Below, piece by piece: positions 1 through 8,543 of a stretch of DNA of 64,000 nucleotides. Under the pieces are notes generated by a model that saw only the letters and a program-made list of their open reading frames with translations, had not been told where the DNA came from and made no database searches. The DNA is from Sphingomonas soli NBRC 100801 (GTDB lineage: Bacteria; Pseudomonadota; Alphaproteobacteria; Sphingomonadales; Sphingomonadaceae). The DNA is taken from NCBI RefSeq assembly GCF_001591025.1, contig NZ_BCTZ01000004.1:248001-312000 (forward strand), in the 5' to 3' direction. The position numbers and the translations under genes were made by a program. Positions within the stretch are counted from its first letter, which is position 1; the number at the start of each line of letters is the position of its first letter.

Positions 1-1927
1 CCAGCTTGTTGGCTTCCTCGCGCGGAACCAGCCGCAGATAATTGGGCATGTCGTTGTAATTGGCAAAGATCACGCCTCGCTGCGGATCGATCGTTATCCC
101 GCCCCAATCGGTGCCGCCATTATAGCCGGGATACTGGATCGAGTGACGGTTCGCCTCCGGCGGGGTGAAGAAGCCCTTGTAGCTCGCGCTGCGAAACTGG
201 ATGCGGCAGATCATCTGATCGATCGGCGACATGCCCCACATGTCATGCTCGGTCAGGTCGGGCTTGCGCAGCGTGTGCCACAGCGACACCGGCTGGCTTG
301 TCGCGCGCTGCTCGGGCTCTACCCCGCCGCCGGGCGCACGGATCGCGCCGATCGGGGTCAGCGGCTGGCCGGTGCGCCGATCGAGCACATAGATGTCCCC
401 CTGCTTGCTTGGCAGCACCAGCGCGGGCACGCCCTTGTAATCGGCCAGCGTCGCCTGGGCGCCGAAATCATAGTCCCACACATCCTTGCGCACCGCCTGG
501 AACCGCCAGCGCGGCTTGCCCGTAGTCACATCGAGCGCGACCAGCGAGGTGGCGAAACGATCCTCTTCGGGGCGGCGCAGGCTCGAATAATAGTCCGCGG
601 CACTGTTGCCCATCGGCAGATAGACCAGACCGAGTTGCTCGTCGCCCGATGCGATCGTCCACATATTGGGTGTGCCACGGGTATATTCCTCGCCAGCAGG
701 TGGGAGGCCGGTCAGGTCCGGGCGCATCATGTCCCACGCCCAGCGCAGCTGGCCGGTGACCGCGTCGAAACCCTGGATCACGCCCGATGGTGCCCAGCGG
801 TCCTGCCCATCAAGCACCTGATGTCCGGTGACGATCACCCCGCGCACGATGGTGGGGGGCGAGGTGATCGAGACGAAGCCGTCGGGCGTGTTGCCCATTC
901 CGACCTTGATGTCGGTCTGGCCGCTTGTGCCGAAGCCTGCGCAGGGACGGCCGGTGCGGGCGTCGACCGCGATGAGCCGCGCATCGAGCGTCCCCTCGAT
1001 TATGCGCGCGGCGCAGGGCTGCTCGGCGGGAACGCCCGGCGCGGCATAATAGGTCACGCCGCGACAGGCGGCGGTATACGGAATCGCCGTATCCGGCACC
1101 TTGGGATCGAAGCGCCATTTGGTCGCGCCGCTCGCCGGATCGAGCGCGATCAGGATGTTCTTGGGCGTGCATAGATACAGCGTGTCGCCGACCTTGATCG
1201 GAGTCGTCTCCGCGCCATAGGTCTTGGCGATCATCGGGCTACTCGGCAGATCGCCGGTGTGGACTGCCCAGGTGCGCTTCAGCTTGCGCACATTGTCGGG
1301 GTTGATCTGGGTGAGCGAGGAATAGCGGCGCGCGGCGGTCGTGCCGCCATAGGCGGGCCAGTCGGCACCCGTCTGCTGGCCGGACGGATCCGCCATCCCC
1401 GCCGTGCCCGGCGCGGGCAGCGCCATCTGCACCGGATCGGGGCTGGCATAAACCGCCGCGGAGAAGTTTAGCACTGTGAGGATCAGCGCGACCAGCATGC
1501 CGCCGCCCGCCAGCTTCCAGCGATCGCCACGCGGGCTCAACGTCGCCATCGCGGCGACAACCGGAACCAGCAGCACCACCGGCGCGATCACGCGCGGCAC
1601 CTGCGCCCACGCGTTCGCCCCGACTTCCCACCACGCCCAGAGCATGGTGAGCGCGACCAGGATGATATAAGCCCAGCCGCCCAGCATGCGCCCGCGGATC
1701 AGCGCAAAGCCCGACCACAGCATCACGGCACCCGCGACCAGATAGTAAAGCGAGCCGCCCAACACTGCCAGCCACAGCCCGCCCGCCGCCAGCACCAGCC
1801 CGATCAGCGCCAGCAATGCGCCCACGATGATCGCCGTCCAACTTCCCCATCGACGCTTCGGCCCCGGCTCGATCGGCTCCAGAAAGGGAACGCGCTCGGT
1901 CTCGGGATCGTCACGGAAATCGGTCAC
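1..1927 (-). CDS. gcd: Membrane-bound PQQ-dependent glucose dehydrogenase (partial, 3' end outside window)
   Basis: Quinoprotein that oxidises glucose (or related sugars) to the lactone on the periplasmic side and passes electrons to ubiquinone. The gene enters from the left edge, so about 642 codons of the usual 770-800 are present and the C-terminus is missing. The N-terminal 150 residues hold five hydrophobic segments, the membrane anchor of this family. The beta-propeller then begins with DWPAYGGTTAARRYS and QINPDNVRKLKRTW, followed by repeated propeller blades such as LIALDPASGATKWRF and GFDAVTGQLRWAWD. The chosen start is a GTG with a CGGAG ribosome site about 8 bases upstream. No ATG fits the protein start better. 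The family is clear; the sugar specificity is inferred. Confidence 0.9.
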   Translation of the reverse strand, partial: MTDFRDDPETERVPFLEPIEPGPKRRWGSWTAIIVGALLALIGLVLAAGGLWLAVLGGSLYYLVAGAVMLWSGFALIRGRMLGGWAYIILVALTMLWAWWEVGANAWAQVPRVIAPVVLLVPVVAAMATLSPRGDRWKLAGGGMLVALILTVLNFSAAVYASPDPVQMALPAPGTAGMADPSGQQTGADWPAYGGTTAARRYSSLTQINPDNVRKLKRTWAVHTGDLPSSPMIAKTYGAETTPIKVGDTLYLCTPKNILIALDPASGATKWRFDPKVPDTAIPYTAACRGVTYYAAPGVPAEQPCAARIIEGTLDARLIAVDARTGRPCAGFGTSGQTDIKVGMGNTPDGFVSITSPPTIVRGVIVTGHQVLDGQDRWAPSGVIQGFDAVTGQLRWAWDMMRPDLTGLPPAGEEYTRGTPNMWTIASGDEQLGLVYLPMGNSAADYYSSLRRPEEDRFATSLVALDVTTGKPRWRFQAVRKDVWDYDFGAQATLADYKGVPALVLPSKQGDIYVLDRRTGQPLTPIGAIRAPGGGVEPEQRATSQPVSLWHTLRKPDLTEHDMWGMSPIDQMICRIQFRSASYKGFFTPPEANRHSIQYPGYNGGTDWGGITIDPQRGVIFANYNDMPNYLRLVPREEANKL

Positions 1928-2057
1928 GGCAGATACTCCGCCTGTCAGGACAGCATTCTGGCTAAGCGGTCACAGTCGTAACCAGTTCCTCGATGACGAA
2001 AATTTCCTGTTGCCGCCGGGGCTAGCCCTTCGCGCTCCGGCTCCCTAGATCGTCCCT

Positions 2058-3452
2058 ATGCCTGATCCCGCAACGCTGATTCAGCCCGACAAGGGCCAAG
2101 CCGCCCGCTCCATCCATCTCATCGACGCCAAGGGGTTTGACGCCTGGCTTGCCGCGCAGCCGCCGCGCCACCGCACCGCGGCCATGGCGCAGAAGCTCGC
2201 CCCCAAGGGCTATTCGAGCGCGATCCTGCCCGGCGACGGCCCGGAGGACTGGTCGGTGGTCAGCGTGGTCGCCAATGCCGAAAAGCTCTCGCCCTGGTGC
2301 CTCGCCAAGCTCGCCGAGACGCTGCCCGAGGGCATTTACCGCGTCGAGGGCCAGGATCCGGGCAAGGCCGCCTATGGCTGGATCACCGCGCAATATGTCT
2401 ATGACCGCTACAAGAAGAAGCCCGAAAAGCCGGTCGGCGACCGCGTCCTGCTGAGCAGCGACCCTGTCAAGATGGAGGAAGCGGTGCGCATGGCCGCCGT
2501 CGCCTTCAAGCTTCGCGACCGGATCAATACCGGTGCGAACGACATGGGCCCGGCTGATCTTGAGGCCGCCGCCGCCGATCTGGCCAAGGCCTATGGAGGC
2601 ACGCTCAGCGTGGCGAAGGGTGCCGAGGTCGAGAAGAGCTATGGCCTGCTCCACGCCGTCGGCAAGGCCGCCGGCAAAGGCCGCGAGCCGCGGCTGATCG
2701 AGATCGAATGGGGCAATCCCGAGCATCCGCGCATCGCCATCATCGGCAAGGGCGTGTGCTTCGACAGCGGCGGGCTCGACATCAAGCCGGCCAGCGGCAT
2801 GCGGCTGATGAAGAAGGACATGGGCGGCGCGGCGCACGCGCTCGCGCTGGCCGAACTCGTCATGCAGAATCGCCTGCCGGTCCGGCTTCACATGCTCGTT
2901 CCCGCGGTCGAAAATTCGATCAACGGCGAGGCCAGCCGCCCCGGCGACGTGATGATCTCGCGCAAGGGCATCACCGTCGAGCAGAGCAACACCGATGCCG
3001 AAGGCCGGCTGATCCTGGCCGACGCGCTGACCAAGGCCGAGGAAGGCAAGCCCGAGCTGGTCTTCGACTTTGCCACGCTTACCGGCGCTGCCCGCGTCGC
3101 GCTGGGCGCCGATCTCCAGGCGTTGTTCGCGAACAACGATACGCTCGCCGCCGATTTGATCGCAGCAGCGGAGACCGAGGCCGATCCGATGTGGCGGATG
3201 CCGCTCTACGATCCGTACAAGGAACTGCTGAAGTCCGACGTCGCCGACATGGTCAACGCGGCCGAGGGCGCGTTCGGCGGCGCGATCACGGCGGCGCTGT
3301 TCCTCAAGGAATTCGCTCCCGAGGGCGCGGAGTGGGCGCATTTCGACATCTTCTGCTGGAACGGCAGCGCCAAGCCCGGCCGCCCCAAGGGCGCCGAAGC
3401 GGTTAGCCTTCGGGCGACGTGGAAGGTGCTGAAGGACAGGTACGGGAGATAG
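2058..3452 (+). CDS. pepA: Leucyl aminopeptidase (peptidase family M17)
   Basis: Cytoplasmic di-metal exopeptidase that removes N-terminal residues from peptides. The 464-residue length fits the short alphaproteobacterial M17 type. The C-terminal catalytic domain carries the metal-site run GKGVCFDSGGLDIKP and KKDMGGAAHA, and the M17 signature NTDAEGRLILADAL. The N-terminal 160 residues are the less conserved regulatory domain. It is divergent from gcd with 130 bases between them, and no obvious operon partner follows. The ribosome site is weak, so the start could be slightly different. Confidence 0.93.
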   Translation: MPDPATLIQPDKGQAARSIHLIDAKGFDAWLAAQPPRHRTAAMAQKLAPKGYSSAILPGDGPEDWSVVSVVANAEKLSPWCLAKLAETLPEGIYRVEGQDPGKAAYGWITAQYVYDRYKKKPEKPVGDRVLLSSDPVKMEEAVRMAAVAFKLRDRINTGANDMGPADLEAAAADLAKAYGGTLSVAKGAEVEKSYGLLHAVGKAAGKGREPRLIEIEWGNPEHPRIAIIGKGVCFDSGGLDIKPASGMRLMKKDMGGAAHALALAELVMQNRLPVRLHMLVPAVENSINGEASRPGDVMISRKGITVEQSNTDAEGRLILADALTKAEEGKPELVFDFATLTGAARVALGADLQALFANNDTLAADLIAAAETEADPMWRMPLYDPYKELLKSDVADMVNAAEGAFGGAITAALFLKEFAPEGAEWAHFDIFCWNGSAKPGRPKGAEAVSLRATWKVLKDRYGR

Positions 3453-3528
3453 CCGCCAAGACCTGCATTTGTCGGCAGGTAATTAAGATGTTACGCTTGG
3501 GTTTCGACTACCTTGCAGGGGGACTGCC

Positions 3529-3885
3529 ATGCGCATGCATCTCATCTTTGCCTCGCTTATCACGGTCTCATCTCCCGCAGTTACCGCCAGTGCGCCCGCG
3601 GGGCCCGGCCCGCGTCCGCTGCAGCAGGGCGCCGCCCAGTGTCAGGCCCATTTCAATGCCAACAAGGGTGCGATCGAGGCGCTGGCGGCGGCGGGTGACG
3701 GCGCAGGCATCAAGGCGATCATGGCCCGCGGGGGGTGCGCCACGGGCTTGGTGAAACTGCCGGCACGGCCCGCGGGCAAGGCGGCGACGTTCAAGATCGA
3801 ATGCAAGACCTTCCAGCTCCGCCCTGAGGTCAAGATCGACTGCACGATCAGCTGGCTAACGGCGCCTAAGACGCCGACGCGTTGA
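3529..3885 (+). CDS. Small secreted hypothetical protein
   Basis: I do not recognise a family. The 118-residue product has a hydrophobic N-terminus (MRMHLIFASLITVSSPAVTA) that looks like a Sec signal peptide, then a cysteine-containing body (Cys at QCQAHF, GGCATG, IECKTF and DCTISW) that could form disulfides in the periplasm. A purine-rich AGGGGG lies upstream of the ATG. It stands alone between pepA and the convergent GFA gene. Confidence 0.6.
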   Translation: MRMHLIFASLITVSSPAVTASAPAGPGPRPLQQGAAQCQAHFNANKGAIEALAAAGDGAGIKAIMARGGCATGLVKLPARPAGKAATFKIECKTFQLRPEVKIDCTISWLTAPKTPTR

Positions 3886-3900
3886 GAAATCGTCGCGGCG

Positions 3901-4293
3901 TCACTCCCAACGCTCGATATCGCCGTTGATCTCGAGCCACGGGCACTTCCGCCCTTCATAGACCGAGATCCACGGATAGGGCGTGAAGTCCGGATCGGCG
4001 AACGCGCCGAGCGGCACTGCGACCACCCCCGGCATCGAATCGAGCGTGTACCAGGCCGTCGCGCCGCAGGTCGGGCAGAAATGGAAGGTCGCGACCCCGC
4101 CTTCGTCGCCCGTGAGCTGCCATTGGCGCGTCTCGCCGGACCGAATCACCTGCGCATCGGGCCATCGCGCCTGCACAGCGAAGGCGCTGCCGCTGCGCCG
4201 CTTGCAATTGAGCCAATGGCATACCGAAACACGCACCGGCTCGCCCTCGCACGTCAGCTTCACCGCGCCGCACCCGCATTGCGCTGTCCGCAT
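3901..4293 (-). CDS. GFA family zinc protein (glutathione-dependent formaldehyde-activating enzyme-like)
   Basis: Small cytoplasmic protein of the GFA/CENP-V fold. The 130 residues carry the expected cysteine pattern: QCGCGAVKLTCEG at the N-terminus, CHWLNCKRRSGS next, and HFCPTCGATAWY in the middle, which together bind two zinc ions in this family. The reading frame is open further upstream, but ATG 4293 has a GGAG ribosome site 7-10 bases upstream and starts exactly at the conserved domain. The original GFA member binds glutathione; the true substrate of most homologues is unknown, so no reaction is assigned. Divergent from the MFS gene. Confidence 0.85.
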   Translation of the reverse strand: MRTAQCGCGAVKLTCEGEPVRVSVCHWLNCKRRSGSAFAVQARWPDAQVIRSGETRQWQLTGDEGGVATFHFCPTCGATAWYTLDSMPGVVAVPLGAFADPDFTPYPWISVYEGRKCPWLEINGDIERWE

Positions 4294-4345
4294 CCTAATC
4301 TCCGCCGGCTGGATCGTTTCACCGCCAGACATGTTACGATGGTGC

Positions 4346-5713
4346 ATGGCCGCCGCCCATCCCCGCCTGACGCTCACGGCGTGCATCCTCGCCTCCAGCC
4401 TCGCGTTCATCGATGGCTCGGTCACCAATGTCGCGCTGCCCGCCATCGGCGCGGACCTCGGTGCCACGCCGGCCGAGCTGCAATGGACGATCAACGCGTA
4501 CCTGCTTCCCCTCTCGGCGCTGTTGCTGATCGGAGGCGCGGCAGGGGATCATTTCGGCCGAAAGAGGCTGCTGATCGGCGGCATCGCGCTGTTCACCGCC
4601 GCCAGCCTCGCCTGCGCGGTGGCGTCGGACCTTACGCTGCTGCTGATCGCCCGTGCGGTGCAGGGTGTCGGCGCGGCGGTACTGCTGCCAAACAGTCTCG
4701 CGACGCTGGGGCATAGCTTCGCGGGCGAGGAACGCGGCAAGGCGATCGGCACCTGGGCCGCCGCGAGTGCGATTGCGGGCGCAATCGGCCCGCCGCTGGG
4801 CGGCTGGCTGGTCGATACGATCGGCTGGCGATCGATCTTCTATGTGAACCTGCCGCTTGCCGCAGCCGCGATCCTGATCGCCGCCCTCCATGTCGAGGAA
4901 AGCGCCGAGGGAGTGCTTCCGCTCGACCTGCCCGGCGCGTTCGCCGCGACGCTAGCCCTCGGTGCCACCGCCTGGGGGCTCACGCTCTGGTCCAGCCACC
5001 ATGCGCCGAGCGTTCCGGCGCTGCTCGGCATCGCGGCGGGCCTGCTGTTCACCGGCGTGTTCCTGTGGATCGAGCGACATCGCGGCGCCCGGGCGATGAT
5101 GCCGGTCGCGATGTTCGGCAGCAGCGCCTTTGCCGGGCTAACCGTGCTCACCTTCCTGCTCTATGGCGCATTGGGGGGCGTGCTGCTGCTATTGCCCTAT
5201 GTGCTGATCCAGGCAGGCGGCTATTCGGCGCTCCAGGCGGGGTTCGCGCTCCTACCCATGCCGCTCGGCATGGCGCTCGCCTCGCGCTTCACCGGCAAGT
5301 TCACTGCGAAAGCAGGGGCACGCCTGCCCCTCACCTTCGGCTCGCTGATTGTCGCAGCCGGGTTCGCCGGGCTGTTGCTCGTCGGCGCGGAAGCCGATTA
5401 CTGGACCAGCGTGTTTCCCGGCATGATCCTGATCGCGATCGGGATGGCGCTGGTCGCCGCGCCGCTTACGACTGCGGTGCTCGCCTCGGTGGACGAAAGC
5501 CATTCGGGCACCGCGTCAGGGTTCAACAGCGCCATCGCGCGCACCGGCGGGCTGATCGCCACCGCAATAGGCGGCGCGGTGATCGCCTCCGCGGGCGCGG
5601 CGCTCATCGCTGCCTTCCATATCGGTGCGGTCGTCGGTGCCGCTCTTGCCGCCGTCTCGGGGGCAACGGCATGGCTCACGCTCAGCGGGACAGCGAAGCC
5701 GCCGCCTCGATGA
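4346..5713 (+). CDS. MFS transporter, DHA2 (EmrB/QacA) drug-efflux family
   Basis: Inner-membrane proton antiporter, probably exporting toxic compounds. The 455 residues contain about 14 hydrophobic segments. The first-helix signature DGSVTNVALPAIGADLG is DHA2-like, followed by GDHFGRKRLLIGG (loop 2-3 motif A) and GPPLGGWLVDTIGWRSIFYVNLP (motif C region, typical of exporters). An in-frame ATG at 4331 would add five residues; neither start has a strong ribosome site. The 3' end overlaps the convergent tpiA stop by 32 bases. There is no adjacent membrane-fusion protein (EmrA), so it probably works alone. Substrate unknown. Confidence 0.88.
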   Translation: MAAAHPRLTLTACILASSLAFIDGSVTNVALPAIGADLGATPAELQWTINAYLLPLSALLLIGGAAGDHFGRKRLLIGGIALFTAASLACAVASDLTLLLIARAVQGVGAAVLLPNSLATLGHSFAGEERGKAIGTWAAASAIAGAIGPPLGGWLVDTIGWRSIFYVNLPLAAAAILIAALHVEESAEGVLPLDLPGAFAATLALGATAWGLTLWSSHHAPSVPALLGIAAGLLFTGVFLWIERHRGARAMMPVAMFGSSAFAGLTVLTFLLYGALGGVLLLLPYVLIQAGGYSALQAGFALLPMPLGMALASRFTGKFTAKAGARLPLTFGSLIVAAGFAGLLLVGAEADYWTSVFPGMILIAIGMALVAAPLTTAVLASVDESHSGTASGFNSAIARTGGLIATAIGGAVIASAGAALIAAFHIGAVVGAALAAVSGATAWLTLSGTAKPPPR

Positions 5714-6425
5714 TCGGCACGAACTTCTCGGCGGTCAGGCTCGCTCCGCCGACCAGCGCGCCGTCCACGTCCTCGCAGCCCAGCAGCGCGACTGCGTTCG
5801 AGCCATTGACCGACCCGCCATAGAGGATCTGCACCCGCTCGGCCTCGTCTCCGATCAATTCGCGCAGCTTCGCCCGGATCGCGCCATGCATCGCCGCGAC
5901 ATCGGCCTCGGTCGGCGTGCGGCCGGTGCCGATCGCCCATACCGGCTCATAGGCCAGCGCCAGCCAGTCCGCCGAAGCCCCGTCGGGGAGCGATGCGGCG
6001 ACCTGCCCGGTCACCACCTGCTCGGCGAGTCCGGCGTCTCGTTCTTCCAGCGTCTCGCCGATGCACAGGATCACGCGCAGCCCGGCCTTTTGCGCCGCTT
6101 CGGCCTTGGCCTTTACCTGCGCATCGGTCTCATGCTGATCCGCGCGACGTTCGGAATGGCCGACGATAGTGAGCAAGGCGCCCGCCTCCACCAGCATCGC
6201 CGCGGAGATGCAGCCGGTATGCGCGCCCTTGTCGGACTGATGCACGTCCTGTGCGCCGATCGGCAGCGCACCCGCCGCATCCGCTGCGCCAGCGATCAGC
6301 GTGAACGGCACGCACAGCGCCGCATCCACTTCCGCGGGCACCGCGGCGGCAATCGCGCGCACTTCGCCCAGATCGGCCTTCAGCCCGTGCATCTTCCAGT
6401 TTCCGGCAACCAGCTTGCGGCGCAT
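5682..6425 (-). CDS. tpiA: Triosephosphate isomerase
   Basis: Interconverts dihydroxyacetone phosphate and glyceraldehyde 3-phosphate in glycolysis and gluconeogenesis. The 247-residue TIM barrel has all catalytic residues: Lys11 in AGNWKMHG, His90 in IVGHSERR, and Glu160 in AYEPVWAIGTG. The phosphate-binding LYGGSVNGSN is near the end. The start at ATG 6425 gives the standard N-terminus MRRKLVAGNWK. It is divergent from the downstream PpiD-like gene, a common sphingomonad arrangement next to the trp genes. Confidence 0.97.
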   Translation of the reverse strand: MRRKLVAGNWKMHGLKADLGEVRAIAAAVPAEVDAALCVPFTLIAGAADAAGALPIGAQDVHQSDKGAHTGCISAAMLVEAGALLTIVGHSERRADQHETDAQVKAKAEAAQKAGLRVILCIGETLEERDAGLAEQVVTGQVAASLPDGASADWLALAYEPVWAIGTGRTPTEADVAAMHGAIRAKLRELIGDEAERVQILYGGSVNGSNAVALLGCEDVDGALVGGASLTAEKFVPIIEAAASLSR

Positions 6426-6545
6426 CACGCTCTCCCTAAATTCGTGTCCGGCACCCGATAACGGCCATTGCGCGCGGCACAAGCTTGAAGGCCGCGCAAC
6501 AGCGCCCTAAAGCTCGCCAAAGATTTCTCCAGCGAACGGCCCCCG

Positions 6546-8480
6546 ATGCTCAGATCCTTCCGGAATTTCACCAAGTCGCGTTTTGGCCTGATCGCGGTCT
6601 TCGTATTTCTCGCCATCATCGCGCTCGCCTTCGCGGCCGGTGACATTACCGGCCTGCAGACCAACACCGGCGCAAGCAATGCTTCCTTGGCACAGGTCGG
6701 CCGCTCCAGCGTCACCGAATCCGAAGTACGCGACCGGATCGATCGCTTCCTGCGCAACGCACAGCGTGAAGGGCAGAACGTCACCATGGAGCGCTTCCTG
6801 GCGGAAGGTGGGATGGAGATGGTGCTGGATGAAATCATCAATTCCGCCGCGATCGTGGAGTTCGCCAATAAGTCGGGGATGCAGGTCAGCAAGCGGCTGA
6901 TCGATGGCGAGATCGCCAGCAACCCCAGCTTTATCGGCTTCGACGGCAAGTTCAGCCAGAAGACCTATGAGGACATTCTGGCGCAGAATCGCCTGTCGCC
7001 CGCGATCTTCCGCGATGGCATGACCAAGGACAAATACGGCACCTGGCTGATCAACCGCGCCGCGCTCGGCAACCCCACCATGCCCGATGGCGTGCTGCTG
7101 CCCTATGCTTCGCTGCTGCTTGAGCGTCGCAAGGGCATTGTCGGCCTGGTCTCCACCATCGCGATGGATCCCGGCGCCGATCCGGATGAGAAGACCCTCA
7201 CGGCCTTTTACGCTGCGAACCGCAATCGCTATCTGGTGCCGGAACAGCGCGTGATCCGATACGCGATCCTCCGCCCTGAGACGCTGAAGGAGCAGTCGAC
7301 CGCGACCGAGGCCGAGATTGCCGAGGAATATAAGAAGGACGCCGCGAAGTACGCCGCGACCGAGAAGCGCTCGGTCGATGTCGTCACCACGCTCGATCAG
7401 GCGACCGCGACGAGCATCGCGAACGCCGCCAAATCGGGCGCGCTGGATGCCGCCGCGCGCGCCGCTGGGCTGGAAGCCCGCAAGTTCGTCGCCGCAGACA
7501 AGGCCACGCTGACGAGCAACATGTCTGCAGCCTTCGCCGAAGCGGCCTTCGCCGCGCAGCAGGGCCAGCTTTCGGGGCCTGCCAAGGTCGGCGCGGCATG
7601 GCTCGTCTTCCGGGTGAACAAGGTCGAAAAGATCGCCGCGCGCTCGCTCGATCAGGTTCGCGCCGAGATCGCCAGCGAAGTCACCAGCCGCAAGATGGCC
7701 CAGTCCTTCGCCGATCTCCGCCAGGCAATCGAGGATGGCGTAGGCGCGGGCAAGACCTTCGACGAATCCGTCAAGGACGCAAAGCTCAGCGCTGAGCGCA
7801 CGGGCCAGCTCACCGCCCAGGGTATCGACCCGGCCAATCCGGAATCGAAGCCCGATCCGGCGCTCGCCCCGATCGTCCGCGCAGGCTTCGCCTTCCAGGC
7901 TGTTGGCGACGAACCGCAGCTTGTGCCGATTTCGCAGGACGGTGCTGCGGCCCTGATCTCGCTCGAAAAGATCGTTCCCGCCGCGCCCAAGCCGCTCGCC
8001 GCCATCCGCGATCAGGTGAACAAGGATTATCTGGTCGATCAGGCTCTGAAAAAGGCGCGCGCCGCCGCGACCAGCGTCATCGCAAAGCTCGAAAAGGGCG
8101 TGCCGATGGAAAAGGCGCTGGCAGAGGCCGGTGTGCAAAAAGGTCCGCCGCCCAAGCCGTTCGATTTCAAGCGCTCGGAAACGCAGGGCAAAGAGAACTT
8201 CATCCAGATGGCTTTCTCCATGGCGCCCAAAAAGGCCAAGCTGGTCGAAGCGCCGAACCGCGCCGGTTACTATGTCGTCTATCTTGACTCGGTTGAGGAG
8301 CACAGTGCAGCTGGCGATCCCGCGACCATGGCGCAGGCTAAGGCCGGCATCGTGCCGCAGGTCGCTCCTGAATATGCGCGCCAGTTCATCCGTGCGATCC
8401 GCGAATCGGTGAAGATCAAGCGCAACGAGGCCGCGATCAAGAAGCTGCGCGACGATCTGAACCGCACGAGCGCGCGCTGA
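6546..8480 (+). CDS. ppiD: PpiD-like periplasmic folding factor (SurA-N / rotamase family)
   Basis: Probable inner-membrane-anchored chaperone helping outer-membrane and exported proteins fold in the periplasm. The 644-residue size matches PpiD (about 620). A short cytoplasmic tail (MLRSFRNFTKSRFG) precedes one transmembrane helix (LIAVFVFLAIIALAFAAG), then a SurA-like N-terminal domain (residues about 40-210). The central parvulin region (around residues 230-370) is poorly conserved and lacks a clear rotamase active site, so chaperone activity is more likely than isomerase activity. It lies directly upstream of trpE with 63 bases between. Confidence 0.85.
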   Translation: MLRSFRNFTKSRFGLIAVFVFLAIIALAFAAGDITGLQTNTGASNASLAQVGRSSVTESEVRDRIDRFLRNAQREGQNVTMERFLAEGGMEMVLDEIINSAAIVEFANKSGMQVSKRLIDGEIASNPSFIGFDGKFSQKTYEDILAQNRLSPAIFRDGMTKDKYGTWLINRAALGNPTMPDGVLLPYASLLLERRKGIVGLVSTIAMDPGADPDEKTLTAFYAANRNRYLVPEQRVIRYAILRPETLKEQSTATEAEIAEEYKKDAAKYAATEKRSVDVVTTLDQATATSIANAAKSGALDAAARAAGLEARKFVAADKATLTSNMSAAFAEAAFAAQQGQLSGPAKVGAAWLVFRVNKVEKIAARSLDQVRAEIASEVTSRKMAQSFADLRQAIEDGVGAGKTFDESVKDAKLSAERTGQLTAQGIDPANPESKPDPALAPIVRAGFAFQAVGDEPQLVPISQDGAAALISLEKIVPAAPKPLAAIRDQVNKDYLVDQALKKARAAATSVIAKLEKGVPMEKALAEAGVQKGPPPKPFDFKRSETQGKENFIQMAFSMAPKKAKLVEAPNRAGYYVVYLDSVEEHSAAGDPATMAQAKAGIVPQVAPEYARQFIRAIRESVKIKRNEAAIKKLRDDLNRTSAR

Positions 8481-8543
8481 AGCTGAGGTGTCCGGAAGGC
8501 CGTATCATGATGCCGCGCATCTTCTCGGCACCGGCGCGATAGC

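Noticed and set aside
143..1174. Plus-strand frame opposite the glucose dehydrogenase gene
   Set aside because: Antisense to clear PQQ-dehydrogenase propeller sequence.
8507..8543. Possible trpE leader peptide (ATGATGCCGCGC...)
   Set aside because: The short frame contains no Trp codon and no terminator/antiterminator pair was seen, so attenuation is not supported.
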